From the NCBI GenBank assembly GCA_024234875.1, contig JACKNM010000002.1, positions 682,001-746,000 of the forward strand: DNA of 64,000 bases, written 5' to 3'. The stretch is from Ectothiorhodospiraceae bacterium (lineage in GTDB: Bacteria > Pseudomonadota > Gammaproteobacteria > HK1). The notes below the pieces were generated by a model, which saw only the letters and a list, made by a program, of their open reading frames with translations, made no database searches and was not told the origin of the DNA. How positions within the stretch are numbered: the stretch's first letter is position 1; every line of letters begins with the position of its first letter. This document shows positions 24,142-31,755 of this stretch, piece after piece. The translations under genes and the position numbers were made by a program.

Positions 24142-25023
24142 TCAACGCGTCGACAGAATCGACCGCGACTGCGAGCGCGGATCGCGCAGCGCGAAGCGCC
24201 CCGACTCGACCTGGTGGAAGAAGTCGTCGAGCGCCGCGTTGAACATCCCCGGCTCCTCCAGGTTCAGCGCGTGCCCGGTCCGCGGCAGCAACACCGCCAC
24301 CGACGAGCGGACGGTGCGCTTGAGGTAGAGGGTCGGGTCGAGGCAGGGCTCGTCCTCGTCGCCGTTGATCACCAGCGTCGGCACCTCGAGCTGCTCCAGG
24401 CGATCGCGCAGGTCGTAGAGCGACGGCCGTCGCGCCTGCACCCCACGCATGGTGTTGGCCGAGCCGACCGCGTCGTGCTCCTCGAGCTGTGCCTTGAACT
24501 CGGCCCAGCCGCGCGGGTCCTTGTTCTGGTATTGGACCCGGGTCGGTCCGAGCGCGTAGTCCTGGGCCGCCGCGACCATCCCCTCGCGCGCAATCTTGTC
24601 GGCGGTGGCCTCGACCTCGCGCCGGAACTGATCGCGCTTGTCCGGCTCCGCGCCATAGCCGCAGCCGGCGACCACCAGGGACAGCGCGCGCTGCGGATAC
24701 TGGAGCCCGAAGTGCAACGTCGCGAAGCCACCCATCGAGATGCCGACGATGTGGGCACGCTCGATCCCCAGCCCGTCGAGCACCGCCAGGATGTCGTCGC
24801 GCGCACGGTCCTGCGAGTAGCTGTCGACCGTCGGCGGGACGTCCGAGGGCGGATAGCCGCGCGCGTTGTACGCGATGCAGCGGTAGCGATGGGCGAAGTG
24901 GCGCATCTGCGGCTCGTAGCTGCGGAGATCGCCGGCGAACTCGTGGACGAACACGATTGGCGTGCCGCTCCCGGCGCTCTCGTAGTAGAGCGCGACGCCG
25001 TCGTCGGTCGTGACGTGGCTCAT
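24142..25023 (-). CDS. Alpha/beta hydrolase
   Basis: 293 residues. Oxyanion region IVFVHEFAGDLRSYEPQ, nucleophile elbow GISMGGFATLHF (Ser about 102), acid region LVINGDEDEPCLDP and catalytic histidine in RTGHALNLEEP. These are the alpha/beta hydrolase residues in order; the fold includes esterases, C-C hydrolases and dehalogenases, and the substrate cannot be set. ATG with GAGGAG 3 nt upstream, and it overlaps the stop of the small membrane protein gene (ATGA at 25020-25023), implying coupled translation. The 426-residue frame that runs upstream is not the real start. Confidence 0.88.
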   Translation of the reverse strand: MSHVTTDDGVALYYESAGSGTPIVFVHEFAGDLRSYEPQMRHFAHRYRCIAYNARGYPPSDVPPTVDSYSQDRARDDILAVLDGLGIERAHIVGISMGGFATLHFGLQYPQRALSLVVAGCGYGAEPDKRDQFRREVEATADKIAREGMVAAAQDYALGPTRVQYQNKDPRGWAEFKAQLEEHDAVGSANTMRGVQARRPSLYDLRDRLEQLEVPTLVINGDEDEPCLDPTLYLKRTVRSSVAVLLPRTGHALNLEEPGMFNAALDDFFHQVESGRFALRDPRSQSRSILSTR

Positions 25024-25286
25024 GTCTCCTCCTCGGTGGTCGATGACTTTCGCCGGCGCCTCGGCTGCCGGCACCAGACGCCGCTCAAGTCCGGGTCGAG
25101 CCACGACACCGCGACCGCCCACAGCCCGGCGACGAGGGCAGCGAGCCCGAAGCCGTCGGCCCGCTGGCGCAGCGCGGCGTCGATGCCCGCACCACCGAGC
25201 AGCGCGTAGCCGGCGACGGCGAGGAAGCCGAGCCCGATCAGGGTGCCTCCGATTCGGATCGCGAGCTGGTTCCGATACAGACGCAT
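25020..25286 (-). CDS. Small two-helix membrane protein coupled to the hydrolase
   Basis: 88 residues, not recognised. Two hydrophobic helices (about 11-31, IGGTLIGLGFLAVAGYALLGG, and about 46-65, GLAALVAGLWAVAVSWL) precede a basic C-terminal tail (RQPRRRRKSS). Both helices and the ATGA overlap with the hydrolase start support it being a real gene. It may anchor or chaperone the hydrolase, but that is only inferred from coupling. Confidence 0.6.
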   Translation of the reverse strand: MRLYRNQLAIRIGGTLIGLGFLAVAGYALLGGAGIDAALRQRADGFGLAALVAGLWAVAVSWLDPDLSGVWCRQPRRRRKSSTTEEET

Positions 25287-25423
25287 CGCGCGCTCCCGGC
25301 ATCACCGCGCGGCCAGGCGGACGCGCAATCATAGCGCGCGGCGACGACGGCGGCGGGGCTGGGCGCGGCGGGCTCCGGCCGGGCACACTGCGCGCTCGTC
25401 CCGGCAGCCCCGAGAGGCCCATC

Positions 25424-26023
25424 GTGTCCGATCACATCGACTACTACTGCTCGCTCAACTCGCCGTGGAGCTACCTCGGCCACGACCGTCTGGCCGCGCT
25501 CGCCGCGCGCCACGACAAGCAAGTCGTGATCTGGCCCACCGACTACTCGATCGTGTTCCCGGTGACCGGCGGGCTCCCCCTGCCGAAGCGGGCACCGGCC
25601 CGGCAGGCGTACCGCCTGGTCGAGCTACGCCGCTGGCGCGACCATCTCGGCATCGCGCTCGAGATCCAGCCCGCGCACTGGCCGGTGGACGAGGTCACGG
25701 CGGCCTCGATGGTCATCGCCTTGCGGGAGATGGGACACGGCGACGCGGCGTTCGCGCTCGCCGGGGACTTCATGCGCGCGGTGTGGGCGGAGCAGCGCGA
25801 CATCGCGAATCGCGACACCATGGCCGAGATCGCGGCGGCACGCGGGCTCGACGCCCAGGCCCTGCTCGCCGAGGCCGACAGCGGCCGCCCGGCGGCGCTC
25901 CGCGCCGAGCGCTCCCGCGCCGCCATCGAGCGCGGGGTCTTCGGCGCGCCGACCTACGTCTACCGCGACGAGCCGTTCTGGGGCCAGGACCGCCTCGACT
26001 TCCTGGCCCGCGCCCTCGCCTGA
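25424..26023 (+). CDS. DsbA-family/2-hydroxychromene-2-carboxylate isomerase-like protein
   Basis: 199 residues with a kappa-class GST/DsbA-like thioredoxin fold. The active-site turn is YCSLNSPWSYLGHDRL, where Ser replaces Cys as in isomerases of this group, and the cis-proline loop is RGVFGAPTYVYRDEPFWGQDRLDFL. It likely uses glutathione as cofactor to isomerise a small aromatic or chromene-type substrate; that is family knowledge. GTG start with GAGAGG upstream. The gene stops 7 bp before the left end of the RAYT element, so the insertion is immediately behind it and does not break it. Confidence 0.85.
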   Translation: MSDHIDYYCSLNSPWSYLGHDRLAALAARHDKQVVIWPTDYSIVFPVTGGLPLPKRAPARQAYRLVELRRWRDHLGIALEIQPAHWPVDEVTAASMVIALREMGHGDAAFALAGDFMRAVWAEQRDIANRDTMAEIAAARGLDAQALLAEADSGRPAALRAERSRAAIERGVFGAPTYVYRDEPFWGQDRLDFLARALA

Positions 26024-26029
26024 AACACC

Positions 26030-26049
26030 GGGGTCGGACCAACTCAGGT
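26030..26049 (+). repeat. Left inverted end of RAYT element
   Basis: GGGGTCGGACCAACTCAGGT; pairs with 27054-27073 at 19 of 20 positions. Confidence 0.8.
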
Positions 26050-26252
26050 CTTTGACAATCCAGGTTTTTTTCCGCTCCGTCGGGCGAAGGAGGTCACTGG
26101 CGCCGGACCTGGCGGCGCCCGAACCTCGCCGCCATCTCGATGCGGGCACCTGCCTGGGTGGATGGCGGATGGGGGCGGGGGGTTGCCGTCGCGCCGGCAG
26201 GAAATAGACTGGCGTCGATCACGGGCTTGGCGATTCCATGGAGGGAACCCCG

Positions 26253-27059
26253 ATGCCGAGAGCGCACCGTTGCTATCTGCCTGGTCACGTGTGGCACGTG
26301 ACCCACCGCTGTCACGACCGAGCGTTCCTGCTGCGCGAGCATGGCCACCGCGATCGCTGGGAGCGCTGGCTACAGACCGCGCAGTCGCGTGTCGATGTCA
26401 GCGTCCTGGACTTCGTCGTCACCTCCAACCACGTCCACGTGCTCGTCTTCGACCCGACGGGAACCGGTGGTGTCGGGCGACTCATGCAGCTGGTCCAGGG
26501 TCACACGGCACAGTCCTACAACCGCCGGCACGGGCGTCGTGGCGCGTACTGGGAAGATCGCTACCATGCGGCAGCGATCGAGAGCGGCGAGCACCTCTGG
26601 CGCTGCCTGGTCTACATCGACCTCAACATGGTGCGGGCTGGCGTCGTCGACCATCCGCGGGATTGGCCCCACGCCGGTTATCACCAGATTCAGGGGTCGA
26701 AGCCCGCCGTGTCGGTCGACCTCGAGCGCCTGGCAGCGCTGACCGGGTGTGTCTCGGCCGCGCAGTTGCGCTCCGACCACCGAGCGCACATCGAGGACTC
26801 GCTTGCGCATGGACCGCCCGGGCGGCAGCCGGACTGGACCGAGGCCATCGCGATCGGGAGTGAGGAGTACACGAATGCTGTGCGGGCCCGCCTGGGCCTG
26901 TCGCGGCTGCAGCGGATGAGGGTGCGGGCTGGAGAGACCTACGTGTTGAGAGAGGAGCGGGCGCCGTACAGGGCCGGGCGGTCGGTTCCGCGTCGCCGCA
27001 CGGAAGGCTGCCAACCACTTTCTCCGGAGGGAGAAAGCGACGAAATTTCAATTACCTAA
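26253..27059 (+). CDS. REP-associated tyrosine transposase (RAYT, Y1_Tnp/IS200-like)
   Basis: 268 residues. The HUH metal motif is NHVHVLV (about 54-60), and the nucleophile tyrosine is in the region SYNRRHGRRGAYWEDRY (about 84-100). RAYTs cut and join single-stranded DNA at REP-type hairpins; they usually occur singly in a genome. The start at 26253 has GGAGGG 8 nt upstream; ATG 26238 would add five residues. The stop codon TAA lies inside the right inverted end, so the C-terminus EISIT is partly coded by the terminal repeat. The length is slightly longer than many RAYTs because of a C-terminal extension (about 165-268). Confidence 0.88.
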   Translation: MPRAHRCYLPGHVWHVTHRCHDRAFLLREHGHRDRWERWLQTAQSRVDVSVLDFVVTSNHVHVLVFDPTGTGGVGRLMQLVQGHTAQSYNRRHGRRGAYWEDRYHAAAIESGEHLWRCLVYIDLNMVRAGVVDHPRDWPHAGYHQIQGSKPAVSVDLERLAALTGCVSAAQLRSDHRAHIEDSLAHGPPGRQPDWTEAIAIGSEEYTNAVRARLGLSRLQRMRVRAGETYVLREERAPYRAGRSVPRRRTEGCQPLSPEGESDEISIT

Positions 27060-27714
27060 GTTGGTCCGACCCCGATGGTGGGCCGGCGGCGGTTGCGGGG
27101 AGGTCGGACAGCAGGTCGTCGAGGGTGCCCGCGGTCGGCACCAGGCGCCCGCCGGCGACCATCAGGCGGTCCATCGGCACCGCCAGGGGGAAGACGTCGA
27201 ACACGTGATCGTCGACGCGCACCTGGCCGGTGGCGAGGCGCTGCTCGAGATCGACGCAGGAGCCGAAGCGCTCCTCGACCATCGGCGTGAAGTCCGGCTC
27301 ACCACGCCCCGCCTGCCGCGCCAGGATGTTGGCGTCGGCGACCTGGAACACGAGGTCCTCGACCCGCAGATTGGCCAGCGCGTCGCGCCAGGCCTCGAAC
27401 ACGGTGCGGTCCAGCGCCGGGTGGATCACCCAGTAATCCTGCATGTTGGGAAACCGCGCGAGCATCACCCGCCCGGTCACGATGTCCTGCACCCCGACGT
27501 CGTAGTCGGCCTCGAGGCTGACGCGCATGGTGAACGGCTCGCCGAGCAGGTGCTCGACCTTGCGCTCCATGGCCTGGACCACCGAGCTACACGACCACAC
27601 CGCGTGGGTCGCGGCGTCGTAGGCATAGACCCCGATACGAAGCTCGACGTCGGCGCGCGCGGGCAGCGACATCGTCGCCCAGAGGAGGAGGACCGTGGAG
27701 AGCAGCTTCACCAT
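27052..27714 (-). CDS. Periplasmic protein, weakly PhnD/phosphate-binding-like, with C-terminus encoded by the RAYT end
   Basis: 220 residues. N-terminal signal peptide (LLSTVLLLWATMSLPARA). The mature part resembles the PhnD-like solute-binding fold (IGVYAYDAATHAVW, AMERKVEHLLGEPFTMRV, DYDVGVQDIVTGRVMLARF), but this is a weak match by eye. The last ~10 residues (PPSGSDQLR) and the stop TAA come from the inverted right end of the RAYT element, so the original C-terminus was probably replaced by the insertion. The gene may therefore be truncated relative to its ancestor. It is not clear which ABC transporter, if any, it served. Confidence 0.65.
   Translation of the reverse strand: MVKLLSTVLLLWATMSLPARADVELRIGVYAYDAATHAVWSCSSVVQAMERKVEHLLGEPFTMRVSLEADYDVGVQDIVTGRVMLARFPNMQDYWVIHPALDRTVFEAWRDALANLRVEDLVFQVADANILARQAGRGEPDFTPMVEERFGSCVDLEQRLATGQVRVDDHVFDVFPLAVPMDRLMVAGGRLVPTAGTLDDLLSDLPATAAGPPSGSDQLR
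27054..27073 (+). repeat. Right inverted end of RAYT element
   Basis: ACCTAAGTTGGTCCGACCCC; reverse complement matches 26030-26049 at 19 of 20 positions. Overlaps the stop of the transposase and the end of the minus-strand periplasmic protein gene. Confidence 0.8.
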
Positions 27715-27772
27715 GACGGAGGAGAGACCTCCGGACACCACTGGCGGCGCCCGGGCGGAGAACCTGCTCAGG

Positions 27773-28708
27773 CTATCGGCCCGGGCCACCCGGGCTTGAG
27801 CCGATCGCGCGCGTCCCGCGCCAGGTCACCAGCACCAACCCGACCGCCACCAGGATCATGCCGAGCAGCAGCCCCGCCGACGGCGACTCCCCCAGGATCC
27901 ATGCTGCGAGCAGCACGCCGGCCACCGGCGAGACGAAGTTGAAGCTGACGATGATGCTCGGCGGATGCCGGCGCATCAGCGCGAAGTTGATGACGAAGGC
28001 GATGCCCGCGATCACCACCCCCTGGAACAGGAGACCGAGGACCGGGCCCGCGGTCGCCCGCTCCCAGCGCACCGGCTCGCCGAGCATTCCGGCGACCCAG
28101 AACAGCGGCAGCGACAGCAGCATCTGCCACACCGCCACCCGCGTCTCGTGGATCCGGCGCAGCACCCGCCCGCTGATGGCCAGCCGCAGCCCGAGCAGCG
28201 CGGCGCTCACCAGCAGGATCATGCTCCCCGCCTCGACCAGCCCGAGCCCCGCGACGACCCCGTCACCGCCGGGCGCACGCCCGGCGAGGATCGCGGTGGC
28301 GGTGCCGACGAAGGCCACCGCCAGGCCGAGCGCGCGTAGCGGCCGGAGGCGGTCGTCGGGGACCAGGAAGTGCGAGAACAGGGCACCGAACAGCGGATTG
28401 GTGGCGATCACCACCGCGCCGACCGCGCCCGTGGTCATCCCGAAACCGACGTTCATCAGACCGATCTGGACGGTGAACAGCAGTGCGATGGCCACCAGCG
28501 CCGGCCATTCCCCGCGTTCCGGCCACACCCTCACGCCGGTGGCGACGGCGAAGGCGCCGACGCACAGCACCCCGATCAGGAACCGGTAGAACGCGGTCCA
28601 CATCGGCGGAAACGCCTCGATGCTGAGCTTGACCGCCACCGGGTTGCCACCCCAGAGGGTGTGAATCAGCAGGGCGAGCGCCACCGCGCGGAGCGGAATC
28701 GAGAGCAT
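27773..28708 (-). CDS. EamA/DMT-family transporter
   Basis: 311 residues, about ten membrane helices in two repeats (VALALLIHTLWGGNPVAVK; GFGMTTGAVGAVVIATNPLF; IAFVINFALMRRHPPSIIVS). It exports or takes up a small metabolite. The start (MLSIPLRAVAL) has GAGGCGA upstream and is chosen because the frame upstream is low in hydrophobic residues. An aldolase gene on the same strand ends 176 bp upstream, after a terminator-like hairpin, so the two are probably separate transcripts. Confidence 0.88.
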   Translation of the reverse strand: MLSIPLRAVALALLIHTLWGGNPVAVKLSIEAFPPMWTAFYRFLIGVLCVGAFAVATGVRVWPERGEWPALVAIALLFTVQIGLMNVGFGMTTGAVGAVVIATNPLFGALFSHFLVPDDRLRPLRALGLAVAFVGTATAILAGRAPGGDGVVAGLGLVEAGSMILLVSAALLGLRLAISGRVLRRIHETRVAVWQMLLSLPLFWVAGMLGEPVRWERATAGPVLGLLFQGVVIAGIAFVINFALMRRHPPSIIVSFNFVSPVAGVLLAAWILGESPSAGLLLGMILVAVGLVLVTWRGTRAIGSSPGGPGR

Positions 28709-28829
28709 GGATGTCGCCTCGGGAGGCGAGGCGGGACGACCCCGGGACCTCGCGGCTTCAGTCGGACCGCGACCACGAATGCGCCGGGCGCGGGGCTCGG
28801 CACCGCCGCCGCGCGACGCCCCGGCACCC

Positions 28830-28862
28830 GCGCGACGGTCCGTGGTCCGGGACCGGTCGCGC
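28830..28862 (-). terminator. GC hairpin downstream of the aldolase gene
   Basis: Arms GCGCGACGGTCC (28830-28841) and GGACCGGTCGCGC (28850-28862) pair with one bulged base and an 8-nt loop, 23 nt after the aldolase stop on the minus strand. No U-tract. Likely terminator. Confidence 0.45.
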
Positions 28863-28884
28863 GGGTCGCCGTGTGGCCCGGCCC

Positions 28885-29673
28885 TCAGCCGAGCCCGATG
28901 CCACGAAGGAAGCGGGTGCGCTCCCTCGAGCCCGCCATCATCATCGACAGGTCGCTGCCGCTGAGGATGAAGCGCATGCCCATCTCGATGTAGCGCTGCA
29001 TCAGCTTCGGCTCGTACACGCCACCGAGCCCGGGATGCTTGCCGTTCGCCCGGCACGCCGCCACCACCCGCTCCATCACCGCCGCGACCTTCGGATCGGC
29101 GAACTGGCCCGGGATCCCCATCTCCATGCAGAGATCGTTGGTGCCGACCAGGAGCACGTCGATGCCGTCGATGGCGGCCATCTTCTCCACGTTCTCGACC
29201 GCCGTCGGGGTCTCGATCATGGTCACCAGCAGGGTCGAGCGGTTGATTGCTGCAGCGGCCTCACCGATGGGGTGGGTCTCGAAGTCGATCTGCGGCAACG
29301 AGCCGGTCACCGAGCGATGGCCGATCGGCGGGTAGCGCACGTTGCTCACCATGCGCGCCGCCACCTCGGGGGTGTCGACATGGGGCACCACCACGCCCTG
29401 TGCCCCACCGTCGAGAACGCGCGTCGCGTGGTGGTGCTCGAAGCCCGGCACGCGGACGATCGGGGTGATGCCGGCGTCCTGGGCCGCGACGCTCATCTGC
29501 ACCGCGGTGTCGACCGACATCGTGCTGTGCTCCATGTCGATGAACAGCCAGTCGAAGCCACAGGTCTTCATGATCTTGCCGATGTCGGCGGTGCGCGCCT
29601 GGCGCAGCCCGATGCCGAGCGCGAGCTCACCGGCCTCGAGGCGCTCGCGGGCGACGTTGCGGACTTCGAGCAT
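28885..29673 (-). CDS. HpcH/HpaI family aldolase
   Basis: 262 residues, a normal length for class II pyruvate aldolases that cleave 2-keto-3-deoxy or 4-hydroxy-2-keto acids. Motifs: GFDWLFIDMEHSTMSV (catalytic region, metal acid), VRVPGFEHHHATRVLDGGAQGVVVPHV (arginine and barrel strand), TMIETPTAVENV with the metal glutamate, DVLLVGTNDLCMEMG with the metal aspartate. The start has GGAGGAG 7 nt upstream; a 45-residue upstream extension is rejected. Divergent from the DUF423 gene. Substrate unknown. Confidence 0.9.
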   Translation of the reverse strand: MLEVRNVARERLEAGELALGIGLRQARTADIGKIMKTCGFDWLFIDMEHSTMSVDTAVQMSVAAQDAGITPIVRVPGFEHHHATRVLDGGAQGVVVPHVDTPEVAARMVSNVRYPPIGHRSVTGSLPQIDFETHPIGEAAAAINRSTLLVTMIETPTAVENVEKMAAIDGIDVLLVGTNDLCMEMGIPGQFADPKVAAVMERVVAACRANGKHPGLGGVYEPKLMQRYIEMGMRFILSGSDLSMMMAGSRERTRFLRGIGLG

Positions 29674-29952
29674 GGGTTCTCTCCTCCCTCGGGGGTGGAC
29701 ACCCGCGCCGGAGGGCGACGGGCAACGGTGAAAAAGACCCCGGAGCGCGCGGACCGCGTGAGCCGCCCGCTCGGGCGCGGCCGACCGCTGGGCGAGGCGC
29801 ACTGACACGCGCCGGAGACCGCGGCGGTCGGCGTCGTCGTCACCCCGGGGCGAGCGACGCTAGCAGAGCCGCGAGCTTCCGGCAAAGCCCGCGCTTGCAC
29901 CGCCGGCGTGAGCCACCACAATGGCGCGGTTCCTGCCCGTGGAGCCGACCCG

Positions 29953-30336
29953 ATGCCCGACCACCGACGGCCCTGGATCCGCGTCGCGGCGGTGCTCGGC
30001 GCACTCGCGGTCGGGCTCGGCGCCTTCGGCGCGCACGGCCTGCGCGCGGTGCTCGACCCCGCGGCGCTCGAGGTGTGGCGCACCGCGGTCCTCTACCACG
30101 CGTTGCACACGCTGGCACTGCTCGCCCTCGCGCTCGCAGGCGACCAGTGGTGGCAGGGCGCCTGGGCGCGCCGCGCGGCGGTCTGCTTCACCGCCGGCGT
30201 GCTCGTGTTCAGCGGCTCGCTCTACCTGCTCACCCTCAGCGGCGCACGTTGGCTGGGCGCGGTCACCCCGCTCGGCGGGCTCGCGTTCATCGCCGGCTGG
30301 CTGTGCCTGGTCGGAGTCGCCGGCCGCAGGCGCTGA
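29953..30336 (+). CDS. DUF423 family inner-membrane protein (YgdD-like)
   Basis: 127 residues with four predicted membrane helices. The family hallmark AVGLGAFGAHGLRAVLDP at about 17-34 is present, followed by VWRTAVLYHALHTLALL and a C-terminal GAVTPLGGLAFIAGW. No established function for the family as far as I know. Start chosen at the MPDHRR methionine, which has GTGGAG upstream; an ATG 15 codons earlier is possible. Confidence 0.88.
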   Translation: MPDHRRPWIRVAAVLGALAVGLGAFGAHGLRAVLDPAALEVWRTAVLYHALHTLALLALALAGDQWWQGAWARRAAVCFTAGVLVFSGSLYLLTLSGARWLGAVTPLGGLAFIAGWLCLVGVAGRRR

Positions 30337-30451
30337 GCGTCGGGACCCTGTCGCCGGTAGCCTCCGCGGCGTGCGACCCATAGAATCGGCGGACTCGCGC
30401 GCTCCGCGTCGTCCGGCGCGGAGCCCCAAACTACCGAGGAGCACAGCCGAG

Positions 30452-30994
30452 ATGGCGGCGAAGAAGGCGAAGAACGCGCAGGCCGACGGCCCGAGGTGGG
30501 CGCACGAACTGTACGACCTGCTGCGAGAGAACGGCGTCACCCAGTTCGCCTACGTCCCGGACGCCGGGCACAAGGTCCTGATCAACCGCTCGCTCGACGA
30601 CCCCGACGCCCACTCGGTGCGCCTGACCACGGAGGAGGAAGGCGTCGCGCTGTGCGCCGGAGCCGACCTCGGCGGCGGGCGGGCGGTGCTGCTGATGCAG
30701 TCGAGCGGCGTCGGCAACTGCATCAATTTCCTCAGCCTCGTGAAGGGGGCGCAGTTCCCGTTCCTCACCCTGGTGAGCATGCGCGGCGACTTCGGCGAGG
30801 GGAACCCGTGGCAGATGCCGATGGGCCAGGCGACCCAGCCGGTGCTCGAGGCGATGGGCGTGGTGTGCATCCGGGTCGAGCGCCCGGAGGACGTGATCCC
30901 CAGCGCGACCGCGGGCATCACGATGGCGTTCAAGTCCGGTCAGCCGGTGGCGATCCTGCTCACCCAGAAGCTGATCGGCGCGAAGAAGTTCTGA
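30452..30994 (+). CDS. TPP-dependent decarboxylase alpha subunit (ComD/phosphonopyruvate decarboxylase-like)
   Basis: 180 residues, the N-terminal pyrimidine-binding half of a TPP enzyme made as a separate chain. The activating glutamate is in RLTTEEEGVALCAGADL (about 50-66); GRAVLLMQSSGVGNCINFL and LTLVSMRGDFGEGNPWQMPMG match sulfopyruvate/phosphonopyruvate decarboxylase alpha chains. The partner cofactor half follows at once (31005), 10 bp downstream. Both proteins start with unusual Lys/Ala-rich tails (AAKKAKNAQA here). Such split enzymes decarboxylate sulfopyruvate, phosphonopyruvate or other 2-oxo acids to aldehydes; the substrate is not settled. Confidence 0.85.
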   Translation: MAAKKAKNAQADGPRWAHELYDLLRENGVTQFAYVPDAGHKVLINRSLDDPDAHSVRLTTEEEGVALCAGADLGGGRAVLLMQSSGVGNCINFLSLVKGAQFPFLTLVSMRGDFGEGNPWQMPMGQATQPVLEAMGVVCIRVERPEDVIPSATAGITMAFKSGQPVAILLTQKLIGAKKF

Positions 30995-31004
30995 GGACCC
31001 GGTG

Positions 31005-31649
31005 ATGCCAAAGGCCAAGGCCAAGACGAAGACGAAGACCAAGCCGACGCGCGCGCCAAGCGCGGGTCCGCGCTTCGAGCTCGACCGCCTCGACGCGGTC
31101 CCCGCGCTGGTCGGGGATCATCGCGATTTCCTGATCGTCGCCGGGCTCGCGGGAACCGCGCGCGACATCGCCGCGCTGACCGACGACGGGCGTCACACCT
31201 ACGCCATGGCCGGCGCGATGGGGGCCGCGACCGCGATGGGCCTGGGGCTCGCGCTGGCCCGGCCCGACCGAAGGGTGCTGGTGATCACCGGCGACGGCGA
31301 GCTGCTGATGAACGTCGGCTCGCTCGCCACCGCCGCGGTGCTCAACCCGCCGAACCTGTCGATCGTCTGCGTCGACAACGGCTACTACGGCGAGACCGGC
31401 TACCAGCAGAGCCACACCAGCCTCGGTGTGGATCTCGAGCGCATCGCCGCCGGCTCCGGGATCGCGGCGACCCGCACGGTGGAGACCGCCGACCAGATCG
31501 AGGACGCCAGCCGCCTGCTCCGCGAGGGCAACGGCACCTCCTTCGTGCTGCTGCGCGTGAAGCCGACCGACCCGCCCGCGATTCGGCGGATCATGGACCC
31601 GGCGGCCTGTCGGGTGCGCTTCCGCGAGAACCTGCTCGGGCACCCCTGA
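31005..31649 (+). CDS. TPP-dependent decarboxylase beta subunit (ComE-like)
   Basis: 214 residues, the pyrophosphate-binding half of the split enzyme. The TPP motif starts at GDGELLMNVG and ends with VDNGYYGETGY, the usual spacing for GDG-X(~25)-N. A tail of alternating Lys residues (KAKAKTKTKTKPT) at residues 2-15 precedes the domain; it is probably disordered. Start ATG 31005 has GAGG 7 nt upstream; GTG 31002 is the alternative. Forms an operon with the alpha gene, and both lie upstream of a CoA transferase. Expected to form an alpha/beta complex in the cytoplasm. Confidence 0.85.
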   Translation: MPKAKAKTKTKTKPTRAPSAGPRFELDRLDAVPALVGDHRDFLIVAGLAGTARDIAALTDDGRHTYAMAGAMGAATAMGLGLALARPDRRVLVITGDGELLMNVGSLATAAVLNPPNLSIVCVDNGYYGETGYQQSHTSLGVDLERIAAGSGIAATRTVETADQIEDASRLLREGNGTSFVLLRVKPTDPPAIRRIMDPAACRVRFRENLLGHP

Positions 31650-31755
31650 GCACGGACGGCACCACCCGTGCCGGTCGCCGGCCGGCGCGGGTGATGCACC
31701 GAGTCGGGTGCGGCGCAGTCCCCAGGGCGGTCGCGAGCACCCCGGAGTCGACCTG

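Larger units (their letters stand above)
26030..27073 (+). mobile_element. RAYT (Y1 transposase) element with 20-bp inverted ends
   Basis: About 1.04 kb. The two ends GGGGTCGGACCAACTCAGGT and ACCTAAGTTGGTCCGACCCC are inverted copies differing at one position. The element holds one gene, a REP-associated tyrosine transposase. The 5' flank (26050-26252) has no other gene. The right end is read as coding sequence by the neighbouring minus-strand gene. Confidence 0.8.

Noticed and set aside
26024..26252. Separate gene in the 5' part of the RAYT element
   Set aside because: The open frames there have no start with a ribosome site and no recognisable motif.
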